A stretch of DNA of 64,000 bases from Rhynchopus euleeides. Lineage: Eukaryota; Euglenozoa; Diplonemea; Diplonemida; Diplonemidae. The stretch spans positions 1,814,727-1,878,726 of the forward strand of contig OY723248.1 of the NCBI GenBank assembly GCA_963210315.1, read 5' to 3'. Below, one piece after another: positions 52,916-63,665 of this stretch; the first letter of the stretch is position 1; every line of letters starts with the position of its first letter. A program made the position numbers and the translations under genes. The notes beneath the pieces were generated by a model. That model was not told the DNA's origin, made no database searches, and saw nothing but the letters and a program-made list of their open reading frames with translations.

Positions 52916-54367
52916 TCACCAGGCCGCTGTGCGGGCGCCACGACACAGCACCACCACAACACCCCCTCACACCAACACAACCCAACATACCAGTGTTTTT
53001 GTTGTTGTTTCCATTTCTCATTCTATTTCGTGTCACGGACAATACGAAGGCGTTGCTTCCACCCTGCCTGCCCATCAGCCATCTGCATTGATGGCGCAGC
53101 ACGAGGCCGGTTCGTCAACGGTTATCACCCGAGACACGCATTGTGCGCGCGTTGTATCATCACCGCTCTTCCTCCCTTCCTACCCCACCTGCCGGCACCA
53201 CCGAGTGCCGCACAGCCTCACGTGGGAGGCCTGCTGAGGTGCAGAGAGGCGGCACCCCTCTGCCCAGCAGCCCTATCTCAGCAGGCCTGTCTCCGCGCTG
53301 TTGCTGTGTGTGGAGATCACACCAAGAGCAGGTGCTCGGTGTGTTCGACACTAACACAAAAGGGTTCATGTGTGCGTGCCTGCCGTTTTAAGTTTCTTCT
53401 CGCCTGCTTTCTCCCCCGACCCTCCTGCATAGTGAAGGGATGCCTTGGGCCCTCTTGATGCCCCCAAATCCTTCTCTGCACAATCACCCATCTTCCCCAT
53501 CCCCCTCGCCAAAACACCCACGATTGGTTCTCCCAAACCAGTATCTTTGGGTCTTGCCCTTGCTCTTGCCTTGCTCTTGCCTTGTTCCTTTGGGTTCTGC
53601 CCAGTTCGCATCGGCCCTCCCTCACCCCCCGTGCATGCCGTGCAGCGTGGCGGTATGCCATTGCGGCGGTTTCAACCTTTCTATCTGAAGCAATGTTCAG
53701 GGCAGGCCCGTTTCCAGCAGAACTTTGGCCGTGGTTTTGACCGACACCGCACACCCTTCCCCCCCCCCCCCCCCGTCTGGGCCCCTCTCTTCCTTCGCTT
53801 CCCTCAAAAGGGGGGGTGTCGACTTTTCCGGCCTTTTTCGGGGTTTCCGGGATCCACGGGGCACTGAGTTATTTTCCCCTGTGCTGCAAGTTTGCACGAA
53901 TTCTTCCGGAGGGCGCAGCACTCCCGGAAAAAGGTGTCAGTTTTCATCCTATTCTACCCACTGCAACAGAGCAGGAGTGTCCCACACCTGATTCACCCAC
54001 AGCGTTCATGATGACAATATGCATCAACGGGGTCAAGTTCATTCTTGCCCCGCATGACGACACATGATTCCACGCCTTTAACAGTTATCCCTGGCTGAGA
54101 CACATCATGCTGCCCATCAAGGAGGGCCCGTTTCCGCTGCGATGGTTCATGATGACAAACTCTTATCAATAATACACTTCTTTCCCCCTATGAGCGCTGC
54201 GGCGGTTGATTCTACACCATTTGACAGTTATCCCTGGCTGAGACACACGACCACCCGCCACCCGAATGGTGACAACGGAGAAGACTTAATGCAAGACACT
54301 ATGCACACACCCACCAAACACCAGGTCACGAAGACGAAGCAGTCACTCACGGCACACCACAGCAGCA
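52916..54367. other. Intergenic region with a diverged duplication
   Basis: C-run at 53757-53773. Near the right end, GTTCATGATGACAA (54004 and 54145) and ACAGTTATCCCTGGCTGAGA (54081 and 54224) each recur at about 142-bp spacing. This indicates a diverged tandem duplication. No gene is recognised. Confidence 0.5.
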
Positions 54368-55717
54368 ATGGAGGTGTTTGCGGTCGACAAGCTGGCAGGG
54401 CGGGAAGAGGCTGTTCCGATCGAGGCCGATGCAACGCTGTCTGCTTTGAAGCGGCAGTGCGGGGAGGCCTTCGGCTTCGGTGACGACGTGGAGCTGAGTG
54501 TGGGCGGGCAGCGTGTGGCGTGTGACGATGGGGAGGCTGTCAGCAGCATCGCTGCCTTCTCGGGTGGGTGCCGGGTGGAGGTCGAACGCGGCGTGCGGGA
54601 GTTTGTTGAGCAGCTGCGCAACGGCGAGACCACTATGGATGACATTCCGCTGTGGGCACGGATGCGGCGTGAGTGTGCGGCGGGACGCTACTGTTGTGCA
54701 CCGAAGGGGGTGAAGAAGAAGCCGGGTTCAAAGAAGGCAGTATTTCGCCTGCACTGGCTGCCGCCGTCTCTGTATGACGACAAGGAGGTGATGCAGCCCG
54801 TCGTGCAGACCCGTCCCGAATGCTTATATCTTGCTAGCCCTGCGCTGCGTCGCGATGTTGATGTTGCCCTTGCCTCGTTGAAATGGCGCGGTTCACTGCC
54901 CGTGCATTTCCCGAACAGGGAGATGTGCCTCGGCGACAAGGCGTTCGTTCTGGATGCACTGGAGCAAGAAAAAATAGCCTTCAAAGAGATCAGCCCGACC
55001 CTTCGTGATGACAAGGATGTCGTGATGATGGCGATGGGCCATGGGTTTTGTGACAATCACCTGAAGTACAGAGAGCTCAGCACGGCACTTCGTGGAGACA
55101 AAGAGGTTGCCCTGAAAGCAATCGGCTCCGGCGGAGTCCAGTTTGAATTCCAGTGCATGAGTGAGGAGCTGCGCGGCGACAAAGATGTTGTCCTGGAGGC
55201 TCTGCCCCAGTATGCCAACGACGCAGTGCAACACATGAGTGAGGAGCTGCGGGTGGACAAGGGCCTGGCACTGAAGGCCCTCGCGAATGGCGCGTCGCTG
55301 CAGCACATGAGCGAGGCCCTCCGAGGGGACAATGATGTAGCCCTGAAGGCAATCGAGCAGGACTGGGAGGCGTCCATCCATGTTGCGGATGTGCTACGCA
55401 ATGACAGGGATTTCGCATCGCGGGCTGTCACTGAGAACAGCACCTGCTTCCGCACCCTTCCCGATGCGCTGCGTGACGACGTGCAGGTCGCCCTGATTGC
55501 CATCTGCGACGATCCGAGCAACTTTGCGTATGCGGGTGATCATGTGCGCGGTGACAGGCAAGCGGCGCTGGCAGCCTTCGCAGAAAAATCGACAACTGCA
55601 TTGCTTGCCTTCGCAAGCGCAGATCTGCAGGCGGGCCGTGAGGTCGGACTCCAAGCGATGCGTGCCAACCCAAAGAATGTGTCGTATGCGAGCCCCGCTC
55701 TGCAACCTGCCTTGTAG
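54368..55717 (+). CDS. Ubiquitin-like/DUF4116 repeat protein
   Basis: A 449-residue single-exon protein. Residues 1-78 look like a ubiquitin-like fold: MEVFAVDKLAGREEAVPIEA, TLSALKRQCGEAFGF, ELSVGGQRV. A linker (MDDIPLWARMRRE) follows. From about 125 there are roughly ten helical repeats of about 26-30 residues with the DUF4116 signature: (L)R-x-D-K-(D/E)-V-(A/V)-L-x-A-(L/I), as in ALRGDKEVALKAIG and ELRGDKDVVLEALP. DUF4116 repeats are common in large families of protist and giant-virus proteins and are thought to mediate protein interactions. A paralogue with the same head starts at 63666. The start at 54368 is the first ATG and begins the fold. No signal peptide is seen. Confidence 0.88.
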   Translation: MEVFAVDKLAGREEAVPIEADATLSALKRQCGEAFGFGDDVELSVGGQRVACDDGEAVSSIAAFSGGCRVEVERGVREFVEQLRNGETTMDDIPLWARMRRECAAGRYCCAPKGVKKKPGSKKAVFRLHWLPPSLYDDKEVMQPVVQTRPECLYLASPALRRDVDVALASLKWRGSLPVHFPNREMCLGDKAFVLDALEQEKIAFKEISPTLRDDKDVVMMAMGHGFCDNHLKYRELSTALRGDKEVALKAIGSGGVQFEFQCMSEELRGDKDVVLEALPQYANDAVQHMSEELRVDKGLALKALANGASLQHMSEALRGDNDVALKAIEQDWEASIHVADVLRNDRDFASRAVTENSTCFRTLPDALRDDVQVALIAICDDPSNFAYAGDHVRGDRQAALAAFAEKSTTALLAFASADLQAGREVGLQAMRANPKNVSYASPALQPAL

Positions 55718-56630
55718 GACGGGGGAGGCTGCAGTGCGAGTACACGCATCGGGCATCTGCCAGTGTGCAAGCAAACGATGGAGGGGACATCGCTCCGCTC
55801 CAGCCTCGGCAACAGAGACACAACCTCTCCACAACAATGGCTGTTGGTGTGCTGCTTTTTTTTGTTGGATGTTCTGCGCTCGAAGAATACCAGCTGTCGT
55901 TGCTACGTTTCTCTCTTGTGATTCGCTCGGTTGCATTAGTTTTGCCCAGATTTGATTGGCGCACAAGCCCTCGTCATGGGGAGGGTGTGCTGTGTCTGCA
56001 TCGGGGCCTGCCGATCGGTGCCCCCTGGTCATCCCTGACTGGCACGCTGTGCTGGGAGAGCCTCTGGCGTGTAGCACACCAGTGCCGGCTGAGTTGCATG
56101 TCAAAAAAGTAACCCCACTGCGATCCTCACAAACTCCAAACATTTAAAAGAACGGGTTTTTGAAAAACCCGAGGAGGGTCGGGAGGGTCCCGCTGGGTGG
56201 GTGGGTGGGGTGGTGTGGTGCCATGGTGTGCCTCCCGGTCACGTTCTCCCATGACAGTACCTGGATCAGACCCATGTTTCGTCGTTGAAGCCTCAGGAGT
56301 GTGCGCTCAACGAAAAGTAGCCCGGATCTGCCTTTTTGCAGTTGCTGGGCAGGGTGTTTCTCTTATTATAGCGAAAGGAGTACGATTTTCCTCGTTGGCA
56401 GTTTCACACAAGGTCGCAGAAGGTCTTCCCACCCTCCCGCCCCCCTTTTTACGACAACCACACCCTTTTCTGACCACGGGGCAGAAGCGCCAGTGTGAAT
56501 CGAGTGCCCTTTTCAAAGGCGAAGGTGGGACAGCTTCCCTTCTTGATGCCCTATGTGAGCTTCCTCTGCTCTGTGCCATCACATCGCATCAGTTTCCCCA
56601 CCCAGCAGGCACGGGTGGGGCTGGGGCATC
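55718..56630. other. Intergenic with family E repeat
   Basis: Family E copy 3 lies at 55869-55942. The rest shows no gene. The frame upstream of 56631 is open but not coding-like. Confidence 0.45.
55869..55942 (+). repeat. Dispersed repeat family E, copy 3
   Basis: Closely matches copy 1: GTTCTGCG, TCGAAGAA, ACCAGCTGTCGTTGCTAC, TCTCTCTTGTGATTC and CGGTTGCATTA in the same order. Confidence 0.8.
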
Positions 56631-59600
56631 ATGTCTGCCTCACTCGCCTCGTCGTTGCAGGCGGACTATGAGCAAGTCCGCCAAGAGAAGCGCAGTTTGG
56701 AGAACCAGGGGCAGAGCCTTGCGAGCGACCTGAGTGCTGTGAAGAAGGAGTATGCGAGGGAGAAGGCGCAGCGCACCGCCCTGCAGCAGAAGTACGACGC
56801 GCTGATGGAGGAGAAACGTGGCCTTGAGGAGAGGGAGATCCGCCTCGACAAGAAGAACGCGGAGATCAGCTTCGACATCGACAGCAAGGAGAAGGCGGGG
56901 CAGTCTTTCAAGCAGCGCGCCGACACGGCGGATCGGGAGATCCTGTCGCTGAGGCAGGACATGGAGCGTCTGAACAACACCTTGCAGCTCGCCAATGATA
57001 AGATCACGCAGCTGTCGGCAGAGAAGGAGGCCCTGCGGAGCAGCAGCGAGGCGATGCGGAGAGAGAAGGCGATTCTGTTGGACAGGCTTGATGCGGCGTC
57101 GACCTCGCGCACCCAGACCCTGACGGACAACGAGAAGCACCAGCGTGCGATAGCCTCCCTCGAGACGAAGCTGGATAACGCGTTGCATGAGAAGTCGACC
57201 CTCGAGGACAAGCACGATAGGGTGAAGCGGAGCCAGCAGGACCTGCAGGCGGAGGTGGATCGCATGTCGCATTCGATGACGCTGATGCAGGAGCGGATCG
57301 ACTCCCTGCACCGTGAGAACGCGGGGCATTCGGCGGAGGTGGAGCGGTTGGAGGCACGTGCGAGCTCTGAGGCAGACCGTATCGAGCGCCTCAGCCGCAA
57401 CCAGGTGGCGACAGAGGCGGACCTGTCGATGCGCGATGAGGAGATCTCCCGCATGCGTGAGGCGCACGAGCTGCTGCAGCACCGCTACGACGGCGTGGAG
57501 GCTGTTCTCGAGCGGTTGCGTGGCGAGTATTCTCAGCTGGAGCGCGAGCGGAACGACCTCTCCGTTGCGAATGAGGAGCGCGGTGTGTCGCTCAACGCGT
57601 CGAAGCGGGATAAGACCACCGTGGCAAACGAGCTGGAGAAGGTGAAGGAGGTGAAGAACTCGCTGCTGCAGGAGATAGCGGCGCTGAAGCGGGAGAACGA
57701 CCGCCGATCCGAGGAGCTGGACAGGGGGCAGCGGCAGCGCATCGTCATGGAGGAGCGCGTCGACTCGCTGCGTGAGCAGCTGAATGCAGCGCTGCGCAGC
57801 CATGAGGATGTGCTGAAGAGCCGCAGCGCTGTTCAGGACGAGCTGGATCGGCTGAAACGGGAGCAGCCGCAGCTGGTGGAGGCCTCCGAGCGTGCGTGCT
57901 CTGCTGCCACCGAGGAGGTGCTGCGTGCACAGTCTGAGGTGCACCGCCTGCAGGAGAATGTTGATCGGCTTCAGCGCGAGAGGCAAGTGCTTGTGGAGCG
58001 CACGCAGAGCGACGCGAAGGACCTCGAGAGTGCACGCCGCGCGGCAGACACGAAGTCACGCGAGCTGTCTGCGACAGAGGCGACCCTGGCGCACATCAAC
58101 CATGACCACGAGACACTCGAGGCGGCACACCAGGAGCTGCAGACGTCAACCGCTGCTGCTGCCCAGCAGCACAGAACGCGGGTCGAGGAGCTGGAGAAGA
58201 ACATGGCTGAGGTGGACACGGAGAGGGCACGTGCCCTGAAGGAGGTCGAGGACCTGAAGGCAGCGAAAACGCACCTCGAGGGGGAGGCGTCGGAGGTCAA
58301 GGAAGAGCGCGCACACGAGCAGCAGCAGCACATCATGTCGATGGGGCAGGTGCAGGAGCGCCTGAGCGAGCAGCGCATCGAGACCAGCAAACTGGAGTCG
58401 GTGCTTCAGTCGGAGAAGGCGGAGAACGAGCGGCTCCGGAACGAGGTGCAGCGCACACAGGAACAGGTGCAGACTCTCACGCGGACAACCGAAACGTTGC
58501 ACGTGCAGGTGGAGGGTGCCCGTGCTGAGTCCATGGAGGCGAAGCGCTTGCTTGCTATCAACGATGCGGAGAAGATCCGCCTTCGCGAAGAGACAGACAG
58601 CGCACAGGTGCAGCTGGAGCTGGAGCGCAGGGATATCCACAACGTCTCGGAGAAGCTTCGTGTCGTTGAGGCCGACAAGCAGCAGCTGGACAGCGACCTG
58701 CGCGCTCTCACCCGCGATCGCGATGCCGCACTGCTGCAGGCATCTTCGTCAGACCGCAGGCTGGCCACAGCGCGTGCCGAGGCAGACCGCCTGCTGCACG
58801 AGTTGCGCACAGCAAAGAGGGACCGCGACTCACACCGCTTGCAGGTGGACGAACTGGAGCGCGAGCAGTCTAACTGGCAGCGCGAGCGCGAGGCGCTGGA
58901 GCATTCTCTCAGCGACGAGCGGACCACACTCACCCTGGCACACGAGACGGGCAGCGAGCTGCGGCGGGAGGTGGCGTCTCTCGGCGACGAGGTGCGCAAG
59001 CTGACAGGGCAGCTCGAAGATGCGGCGTCACGTCATGAGAACCTCCGCATCGAGGCTGCTTCCGAAGCCGACTCCCGCGCGCTGGCACATCGCCAACTGG
59101 AGACGGCTGTGCGGGACCACCAGGTGGCAGAAGCAAAGCTCAAGGTGTGCGTCAGCAGCCTCGAGACAGACCTGCAGGCACGCTCGGCAGAGGTCAGCGA
59201 TCTCAGGGCAAAGCTCACGGTAGCCACCGACACCTCTGCAGACTTGCGGGCATCCTTCGACGCACACAGAGACGTGGAACGCCAACTCCGAATGCAGTGC
59301 GCAGACCTGCAGGCAGAGGCCGACCGCGTCAACATGCTGCGCAAGGAAGACGTGGCTGACGTGGAGCAGGAGCTGCAACGCGTGCGTGGGGTGCTGATGC
59401 AGTCGAAGCAGGAGCTGGAAGACCAGAAGGCTAACTCTGCGCAGGCTTTGATGCGGAAGAGCTCCACTGACCTGCAGGTCGAGAAGCTCGAGTCCGCCAG
59501 CAAACAGCTGGACTCTGAGCTCCGCAGGACACAACACGACTTGCGGACTGCCAACGCCGAGGCACGCAGCGCCGGCATCTCGATGGACGGCCTGCGGCGC

Positions 59601-60299
59601 GAGAACACGCGACTCCTCGAAGAAGCTGAGGAGCTGCGCAACGAGCGCATGTCTGTGAAGCAGGACCACGCCAACATGGCAGAAGAGCTTTTGGCGCTGA
59701 AGAAGAAGGTCGCAACACACGCAGGCAACACCTCCTACAGCAGGCTGCTGCGGGAGGCGGAGGAGCTGCGCATCGCCCTCGAGGAGGTTGAAAAGCAACG
59801 CACGCACGACGAGCTCCGCCACATGAAGGAGCTGGAGCGGCTGGAGCACCGCCTCTCGCCCCGCAGGGATCACGACGTGCAGGAGGTGAGCGAGCCCTCG
59901 ACATACCTCGACACGCCTGCCAAGGCAGAAGGCCCTGCCGCTCCGCAGGCTCGGGAGACACAGGTGACACAGGCGGCACCGGAAGCCCTTGAGTCTGTCC
60001 GCACCCAACTCGCCCCCCACCTGCAGGGCCTGTATATGGGCCGTGTGTCACCCCCGCGGCCTGCGTCTCCGGCACGCGTGGTCTCAGCCTCGTCCTCAAA
60101 ACTCAGCTCGTATAAGGCGACGCCGCGCACGACAGACTCGCCTGCCCGCCGGGCGACAGCATCGCATACCCCGTCAACAATTGTTGCCGCTGCTGCTGCT
60201 GCCGTGTCGACGCCACGCCCTTCTCTGGCCAAACCCCCGTCGTCTGTGCCGATGGCGCCTGAAAGCATCATGCGCTCGCTCTTCTCACGCCGTGCCTAG
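56631..60299 (+). CDS. Giant coiled-coil protein (1222 aa)
   Basis: A single-exon protein. Residues 10-1080 are almost continuous coiled coil without long breaks, rich in E, R, L, Q and A, with many LEKKR/EELRR-type heptads. It starts MSASLASSLQADYEQVRQEK. The last 130 residues are non-helical and Ser/Pro/Thr/Ala-rich (SPPRPASPARVVSASSSKLS), with an Ala run (IVAAAAAAVST) and a basic end (MRSLFSRRA). The size and layout suit a fibrous scaffold such as a ciliary rootlet, basal-body or Golgi tether protein. Coiled coils of this kind cannot be assigned by sequence composition alone. There is no transmembrane tail, which argues against a golgin anchor. The frame has no stops or GTATG introns. Confidence 0.88.
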   Translation: MSASLASSLQADYEQVRQEKRSLENQGQSLASDLSAVKKEYAREKAQRTALQQKYDALMEEKRGLEEREIRLDKKNAEISFDIDSKEKAGQSFKQRADTADREILSLRQDMERLNNTLQLANDKITQLSAEKEALRSSSEAMRREKAILLDRLDAASTSRTQTLTDNEKHQRAIASLETKLDNALHEKSTLEDKHDRVKRSQQDLQAEVDRMSHSMTLMQERIDSLHRENAGHSAEVERLEARASSEADRIERLSRNQVATEADLSMRDEEISRMREAHELLQHRYDGVEAVLERLRGEYSQLERERNDLSVANEERGVSLNASKRDKTTVANELEKVKEVKNSLLQEIAALKRENDRRSEELDRGQRQRIVMEERVDSLREQLNAALRSHEDVLKSRSAVQDELDRLKREQPQLVEASERACSAATEEVLRAQSEVHRLQENVDRLQRERQVLVERTQSDAKDLESARRAADTKSRELSATEATLAHINHDHETLEAAHQELQTSTAAAAQQHRTRVEELEKNMAEVDTERARALKEVEDLKAAKTHLEGEASEVKEERAHEQQQHIMSMGQVQERLSEQRIETSKLESVLQSEKAENERLRNEVQRTQEQVQTLTRTTETLHVQVEGARAESMEAKRLLAINDAEKIRLREETDSAQVQLELERRDIHNVSEKLRVVEADKQQLDSDLRALTRDRDAALLQASSSDRRLATARAEADRLLHELRTAKRDRDSHRLQVDELEREQSNWQREREALEHSLSDERTTLTLAHETGSELRREVASLGDEVRKLTGQLEDAASRHENLRIEAASEADSRALAHRQLETAVRDHQVAEAKLKVCVSSLETDLQARSAEVSDLRAKLTVATDTSADLRASFDAHRDVERQLRMQCADLQAEADRVNMLRKEDVADVEQELQRVRGVLMQSKQELEDQKANSAQALMRKSSTDLQVEKLESASKQLDSELRRTQHDLRTANAEARSAGISMDGLRRENTRLLEEAEELRNERMSVKQDHANMAEELLALKKKVATHAGNTSYSRLLREAEELRIALEEVEKQRTHDELRHMKELERLEHRLSPRRDHDVQEVSEPSTYLDTPAKAEGPAAPQARETQVTQAAPEALESVRTQLAPHLQGLYMGRVSPPRPASPARVVSASSSKLSSYKATPRTTDSPARRATASHTPSTIVAAAAAAVSTPRPSLAKPPSSVPMAPESIMRSLFSRRA

Positions 60300-60883
60300 A
60301 GAGGTGCTCCCTGCAGAGAGACCGAGGGGGTTTGGAGGTAGGGGTTGCGGAGCTGGGCGGTTGAGGCCACTCTGTTTGTATCGATTGCGCCAGAAAGTTG
60401 CGCTAGAAACTCCCATGGTGAGGGGGGCTGTGTCTGTGTCCTGTAAGCGGATGTGGGCGGGGAGGGTGGTGTGATGTATGGTAATGTGTGGGGTGAGGAG
60501 CCGCAAGAGAGCAGACACCTGTGTGTTCGGCGTGTTCTGCTGCTGCAAAGGTGTTCTCCCCTGTGCACCGTGCCCTGTTGTATGTAGAAGAAACGTAGAT
60601 TGTGCCCGCTCTGTTTCTGTTTCTGTTTCTGTTCGTCTCTCTCTCGCTGTTCGGTGGGTATGAGCGAAGGAGGGAAAAAGAACTGCAGAATCGCGGGTCC
60701 ATCCCCATAAAGCCCCACCCCATGACCCCACCGCCGCCCCCACCCCACCACTTGAAGGGGAGCCCCCCCCCAGTCCGTGTGCGAACTGTTGTGTCTGTTT
60801 CACTCCACGACCCTCCCACTTCCCCACCCCCACCCCCACTTCACCCCCCGTCCCCCCCCAGGCAAGACACACAGGTGTTCCAC
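60300..60883. other. Intergenic / leader
   Basis: A CCCCCCCCAGGC acceptor-like site at about 60853-60862 lies 22 bases before the next start. (TTTCTG)n-like repeat at 60613-60632. No gene. Confidence 0.5.
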
Positions 60884-61492
60884 ATGGAGGCCTGGAGTGT
60901 GCACGATGTTGTCGGGTGGGTCGCCGGGCTTGGGGGCGGGGCTGCGTCCTACCAGGATGCGTTTCTCCGGCACGAGATAGACGGGCTCACGCTGTGCGGG
61001 CTGAGCGACCGCGACCTGAAGGTCGACATGGGCATCAACGAGCTGGGCGTGCGGCGCGCCCTCCTCCGCGGCGTCGCTGCATATGGCGGCAAGCGCCAGG
61101 GCGGCGGGAGCGCAGGCTACGTCAGCCCACCTGCACCACACGACACGGCAGCACTCCGGAGCGCCAGCGGGGGCAGTGCCCGCACCGTTTCGCCCAGGTC
61201 TAAATCCGACCCCATCCCCCACGCCATGCCATCCCACGCAGGCTTGCACGGTTCGCCCGAGTCGGCGCTCCCCGCAGATGTGCCTGAAGGTGCGGCAGCG
61301 GTGCACGTGCGGCACAGCCACCCGCCATCCTCCTTCAACCTGTCCCCGGTGCCCTGTCTGGCGTCGTCAGCACACCCCCTCACGATACAGTGCGCCTGCT
61401 GCTCGCACCGTGCGAAGCTTTACCCAGTGTCCACGCATCGCCACTGTGGGTCATGCAGCACAGAGACAGAGTGGTTCTTCGTTGACGGATAG
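60884..61492 (+). CDS. SAM-domain protein with C-terminal zinc-ribbon-like motif
   Basis: A 202-residue single-exon protein. Residues 1-66 are a sterile alpha motif: MEAWSVHDVVGWVAGLG, then YQDAFLRHEIDGLTLCGLSD, then DLKVDMGINELGVRRALL. This is the standard W-x-x-x-x-V-x-x-W...I-D-G-x-x-L...L...LG-I-x-x-x-G-x-R order. A Ser/Pro-rich linker (about 75-160) leads to a Cys cluster near the C terminus (CACC, then THRHCGSC), a possible four-cysteine zinc ribbon followed by TEWFFVDG. SAM domains mediate oligomerisation or RNA/protein binding. It may be a scaffold or signalling adaptor. The start is placed at 60884 because the SAM fold begins there. Confidence 0.85.
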   Translation: MEAWSVHDVVGWVAGLGGGAASYQDAFLRHEIDGLTLCGLSDRDLKVDMGINELGVRRALLRGVAAYGGKRQGGGSAGYVSPPAPHDTAALRSASGGSARTVSPRSKSDPIPHAMPSHAGLHGSPESALPADVPEGAAAVHVRHSHPPSSFNLSPVPCLASSAHPLTIQCACCSHRAKLYPVSTHRHCGSCSTETEWFFVDG

Positions 61493-62057
61493 AGGCGGGT
61501 AGAGGGGGGGTCTAGCCCAGGCTGCGGTGGGGGTGTGAAGGGGTGACGGTGAAGGGTGTCGTCGTGTCAAATCTGACGAACGCCGTGTCAGCGTTTTTTT
61601 TGGGGCCATGGGCTGCGGCACTCGCCGCCCCCCACCCCCTCCGTCATAGCATAGCAGGGGTGTGTGGTGTCATAGCGAGGCAGTGCCAGAGAGAGTTGGC
61701 TCGGTGCGGCCTGTCCTCAACAAAGGAATGCCATGTGTGTGGGTGTGACCTGCTCATAGATGTTTCGGTAGATGGGTTGCTGTTAGATTATCCTGAGTGA
61801 GAGGTAGGCGGGGGGGGAGACAGCAGAGAAGAGGTTTTCAGCAGCGGGGGTGTTGGTCCTCTTCACCGTCTGCCAAACGCCCCGTCCCCCTCCACACACA
61901 CCCATTCCGTTTTGGCGTATATGCGTGATTTCATTGTGGTTCTCTGTCGTGTCCGTCATGTTTCCCTGCCCACCCAGCATGTCCCAGCACAGGAAAGAGG
62001 CATCGTCTCTCCCCCTCACACGCCCCCCTGCCGTGCCGACACACCTTCGCACCCAAC
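61493..62057. other. Intergenic
   Basis: No gene seen. A pyrimidine-rich leader precedes the methyltransferase start. Confidence 0.5.
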
Positions 62058-62930
62058 ATGGCAGAGTCAGGTGCCAAGTTCCCATTCACGCAGAACAGTC
62101 ACTGGTATGCCACAGTCCTTCTCTTGGCGTGCGATGTCTTCACTTCCCCGGTTGTTTTGACGTGTCACACCGCACCCCTTCACCGCAGCTTCCTTCCGGG
62201 GTATATGACATGCTTCGACTTTGACATCGGGACATGTGAGGACGACGCGCCGAGCGATCTTGAAGCAAAGCGGAGCTGGTACAACCAGGGCAAGGCATAC
62301 TGGGAAAATCAGCCCGCCACGACAGACGGGATGGTGCTCGGGCCTGGGGCGAACGCCATCTCGGAGGACCAGATGAAATCCATCGTGGAGGCGGACATGC
62401 AGGGCACCCGCGGGTTCCTTGAGGCGCACAATGTGACAGGCAGGCGCGCGCTCGACTGCGGGTGTGGGATCGGGCGCGTCTCGCGGGGTGTGCTGGCGAA
62501 GCTGTTTGCCATCGTGGACATGGCTGAACCCTCGGAGGCCTTCCTGGGGCTGGTGGAGCGCACCGGGGGTGCGCCAGCCGGGGGGAAGCTGATTGAGGAG
62601 GCACTGCAGGACCTGCATCCCAAGGGGCCTTACAAGCTCATTCTGGTCAACTGGTGCTGTGCGCATGTCACGGATGACGACCTCATTGCCTTCATCCAGC
62701 GCGCCTCCCAAGAGCTCACGAAGAACGGGCGCATCCTGGTGAAGGAGAACGTGGCTCGGAACAACTTCCGCGCGCGCCGGGCGTCCGCATCTGTGACCCG
62801 CACCATGAGCCACTACCACGACATATTCCGCCTGGCTGGGGTCGAGGTGGAGGCAGAGCAGAAGCAGGCAGGCATGCCAGACGACTGGCTGGACATCATG
62901 ATGTTTATGCTGCGACGGAAGGCCGAATAG
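62058..62930 (+). CDS. NTM1-type protein alpha-N-methyltransferase, probable 84-nt intron
   Basis: Uninterrupted, the frame gives 290 residues. A likely intron at 62105-62188 (donor GTATGC, acceptor CACCGCAG) is 84 nt long, so removing it keeps the frame and gives 262 residues. The removed segment encodes a hydrophobic run (YATVLLLACDVFTSPVV) foreign to this family. The rest matches METTL11/NTM1 enzymes, which methylate the alpha-amino group of processed protein N termini using SAM. Seen are YWENQPATTDGMVLG, the SAM site LDCGCGIGRVSRGVL, VDMAEPSEAFL, VNWCCAHVTDDDLIAFIQR, and GRILVKENVA with SVTRT. The neighbouring genes give no further clue. Confidence 0.9.
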   Translation: MAESGAKFPFTQNSHWYATVLLLACDVFTSPVVLTCHTAPLHRSFLPGYMTCFDFDIGTCEDDAPSDLEAKRSWYNQGKAYWENQPATTDGMVLGPGANAISEDQMKSIVEADMQGTRGFLEAHNVTGRRALDCGCGIGRVSRGVLAKLFAIVDMAEPSEAFLGLVERTGGAPAGGKLIEEALQDLHPKGPYKLILVNWCCAHVTDDDLIAFIQRASQELTKNGRILVKENVARNNFRARRASASVTRTMSHYHDIFRLAGVEVEAEQKQAGMPDDWLDIMMFMLRRKAE

Positions 62931-63665
62931 ACGAGGGTGTGGGGTGTGTGCGCCTGCTGGGTGGCGTGTCTACTGCCCTCACAGCGTCCTGCCATGAGGC
63001 GCCATACGGCGGGAGTTCAGGCGTCCTGTGGTCGGAAGTATTTCTAATATTCTTTGTTGTGTGCTCCAGTCTCTGGGAAGCCTCTGTCTGCATGTCAAGT
63101 CCGGTTATCTTCCTGTGCCGGCCTGTCTTGTTGTGGCAAACCTACAGTGCAGTAAACAGTAACGCCGTGCGTGTCAGCAGCGCTGCCAAGAATATTCTGT
63201 GTTTTTTTTGGCATTTTTTTGACTCTTGCTCCAGTGCAGAAGGCACCTCTACACGCTCTTGAGGCAACCTCCACTTACACAAACAGTACCAGGTGCCCCC
63301 TCCCCTGCCTGCACCACCACGAGTGGTGTGCGTAGGTATGGGTAGTGATTGCGCCGTCGCTCCTGCCTTGCCTTTGCTCTAAAGAAGCACTAGCGGCCGT
63401 GGCAACAGGCCCTGCTGAAAGCAACACCCAGCGCTGCACCCCCCCCGTCCCTCCTCACCCCGCCCCCCATCCCCGACCCCGCCCAACCTAATCATGACCT
63501 TTCGCCTGGCGAGACGCTCGCCCCCCCCACTCCACATAAGGGATCATTCCTCTCAAACCCGCAACACGGCACCCCACACGCCCCCACAGCGTCTCTCGGA
63601 AACCCCAACCTAACAGGAGTGCTGCTTTGGGAGGGCACCCGGAGTATTTTTCCTGCAACCCAAAA
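62931..63665. other. Intergenic
   Basis: A T-run at 63203-63221 and C-rich DNA at 63440-63485. No gene recognised. An AG-containing pyrimidine region lies upstream of the last gene. Confidence 0.5.

Noticed and set aside
56640..60020. Minus-strand frames of 448 and 330 codons opposite the large coiled-coil gene
   Set aside because: Leu/Arg/His-rich shadows typical of the complement of GAG/CTG-rich coiled-coil codons.
62105..62188. Transmembrane helix in the NTM1 methyltransferase
   Set aside because: The hydrophobic stretch coincides exactly with a GTATGC...CACCGCAG intron of 84 nt, and the enzyme family is soluble.
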